A stretch of DNA of 64,000 nucleotides. Origin: Bacillota bacterium (GTDB lineage: Bacteria; Bacillota; UBA4882; UBA8346). The position numbers and the translations under genes are program-made. Location: contig JAEZJQ010000060.1 of assembly GCA_023436305.1 (NCBI GenBank), positions 11,437 to 75,436 on the forward strand. The letters are read 5' to 3'. Shown piece after piece: positions 63,127-64,000 of this stretch (its first letter is position 1; each line of letters starts with the position of its first letter). Below the pieces are notes generated by a model that had not been told where the DNA came from, ran no database searches, and was given only the letters and a program-made list of their open reading frames with translations.

Positions 63127-64000
63127 ATGAATCGAATAGAATCAATGAAGGAAGTCTTCACGGAATTGACTTTGGCCCATAAACCGGTTTTGGACCGGAT
63201 TTTTCGTTGTTTACAGCCGGAAATCTCGGATCTTACCTTTACCAATCTTTTTATGTGGCAATATAGTTATGGTTTAGAATTAGTCCATGTACCCGATTGT
63301 GATTATTGGTTGCTCCAAGCGAACCCCCCCGGTAAATGGAAACCGTTTTTTTTACCACCGTTGGGCGATTGGACCAATCCGGAGAAATTAAGCGCCGCAT
63401 TAGCGGCCATGGATCAATTGGCCCGGTCTAGAGGGTTCAAATTGCGGTTGCGGCGGATTCCCAAACAATTGGCGGATGCTTTGCAACAAATCGATCCTTC
63501 CTTGCATTTTCGGGAAGACGTTCCCACTTTTGATTATATATACCAAGCCACGGATCTGATCAAACTTGAGGGCCGAAAGTACCATAGCAAGCGGAATCAT
63601 TTAAACCAGTTTCAGCGGAAGTACCTTTGGGAATACCAGCGGATTACCCCTCCGGTTCTCGAAGAATGTCTGGCGATTGATAAGGAATGGTTTAATATCA
63701 AGGATGCCTGCCAGCGGGAAAGTTCCGATGAGGAAAAAGCCATGGCCCTGGTCATGAATAACTACCAGACATTGGGAGTCAGCGGCGGCGTGATCCGGGT
63801 GGGTGGGAATATTGAAGCGATTGCGGTGGGGGAACGTTTAACCGATAATATGGCCGTCATTCATATTGAAAAGGCCAATACCGAATTCGATGGCATATAT
63901 GCGGCCATCAATCAACAATTCGCCGCTGATTTCGGCGCCGGATTTCAATTGATTAACCGGGAAGAGGACATGGGGCTGGAAGGATTGCGAAAGGCGAAAA
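63127..64000 (+). CDS. DUF2156 / phosphatidylglycerol lysyltransferase-like protein (3' partial)
   Basis: Open from ATG 63127 to the window end (291 codons, no stop). Motifs 'PEISDLTFTNLFMWQYSY', 'GRKYHSKRNHLNQFQRKY' and 'AIDKEWFNIKD' match the DUF2156 family, which has a tandem GNAT-like fold related to aminoacyl-phosphatidylglycerol synthases. There is no membrane segment in the part seen. Ribosome site is weak. Function in this soluble subgroup is not established. Confidence 0.85.
   Translation, partial: MNRIESMKEVFTELTLAHKPVLDRIFRCLQPEISDLTFTNLFMWQYSYGLELVHVPDCDYWLLQANPPGKWKPFFLPPLGDWTNPEKLSAALAAMDQLARSRGFKLRLRRIPKQLADALQQIDPSLHFREDVPTFDYIYQATDLIKLEGRKYHSKRNHLNQFQRKYLWEYQRITPPVLEECLAIDKEWFNIKDACQRESSDEEKAMALVMNNYQTLGVSGGVIRVGGNIEAIAVGERLTDNMAVIHIEKANTEFDGIYAAINQQFAADFGAGFQLINREEDMGLEGLRKAK

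Noticed and set aside
1..64000. CRISPR arrays, tRNA/rRNA genes, intact insertion sequences, prophage genes
   Set aside because: Looked for on both strands; no regularly spaced repeats, cloverleaf-like segments with conserved TTCGA arms, transposases or phage genes were recognised.

Overview
The window reads as chromosome of an anaerobic, medium-GC member of the Bacillota that probably has an outer membrane. Support for this: strong AGGAGG ribosome sites with frequent TTG/GTG starts; a ykkC-type riboswitch with an intrinsic terminator; a rubredoxin next to a flavodiiron protein (anaerobe oxygen/NO defence); and clear outer-membrane parts, namely a small beta-barrel with a C-terminal Phe, a TolC-like channel with MacA/MacB partners, and a Lol-like ABC operon beside a LolA-like relic. 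A Limnochordia/Hydrogenispora-like diderm is my best guess, but this is inference.

Layout. (1) 1-4885 is the right end of a trans-AT type polyketide locus. A PKS gene entering from the left ends just after a ketosynthase. A beta-branching (HMG-synthase) cassette follows: donor ACP, decarboxylating KS, an HMG synthase reduced to its two ends by a large in-frame deletion, and an ECH1-type dehydratase. ECH2 is absent. (2) 4886-12916 holds unrelated genes: a riboswitch-controlled GNAT acetyltransferase, thyA-folA, an aldo/keto reductase with Fe-S motifs, an XRE-cupin regulator followed by an acyl-CoA synthetase, a SPOR-domain membrane protein and a small outer-membrane barrel. (3) 12917-46484 is a PKS/NRPS cluster: one complete cis-AT module (KS-AT-DH-KR-ACP), an MFS exporter, a second PKS module collapsed to a pseudogene, and three collinear NRPS genes with six modules ending in a thioesterase. 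Reading the specificity pockets by eye gives polyketide - Thr - Ile - D-Thr - Ser - D-X - D-(Leu-like). (4) 46485-51440 is a Lol/MacB-type ABC transporter (one ATPase, two FtsX-fold permeases) followed by a wrecked LolA-like gene. (5) 51556-60369 holds a DacF-like carboxypeptidase on the minus strand, then an envelope-stress style operon: response regulator, histidine kinase, TolC, MacA, MacB ATPase, MacB permease and an LTxxQ (Spy/CpxP-like) periplasmic protein. (6) 60600-64000 holds rubredoxin, a flavodiiron protein, two tandem MITE-like repeats, a DsrE-family protein and a truncated DUF2156 gene.

Themes. Two biosynthetic genes, the HMG synthase and the second PKS module, lost their catalytic middles in frame while keeping both ends. 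A small repeat family with 'AGTCTGTGCG' termini is scattered at 9.5 kb and 62.2-62.4 kb, with a lone end at 2.0 kb. The intergenic leader upstream of the first PKS is duplicated upstream of the MFS gene. The A domains of the last two NRPS genes contain very AT-rich cores between GC-richer flanks, as expected from core exchange. No tRNA, rRNA, CRISPR array or intact insertion sequence was seen.
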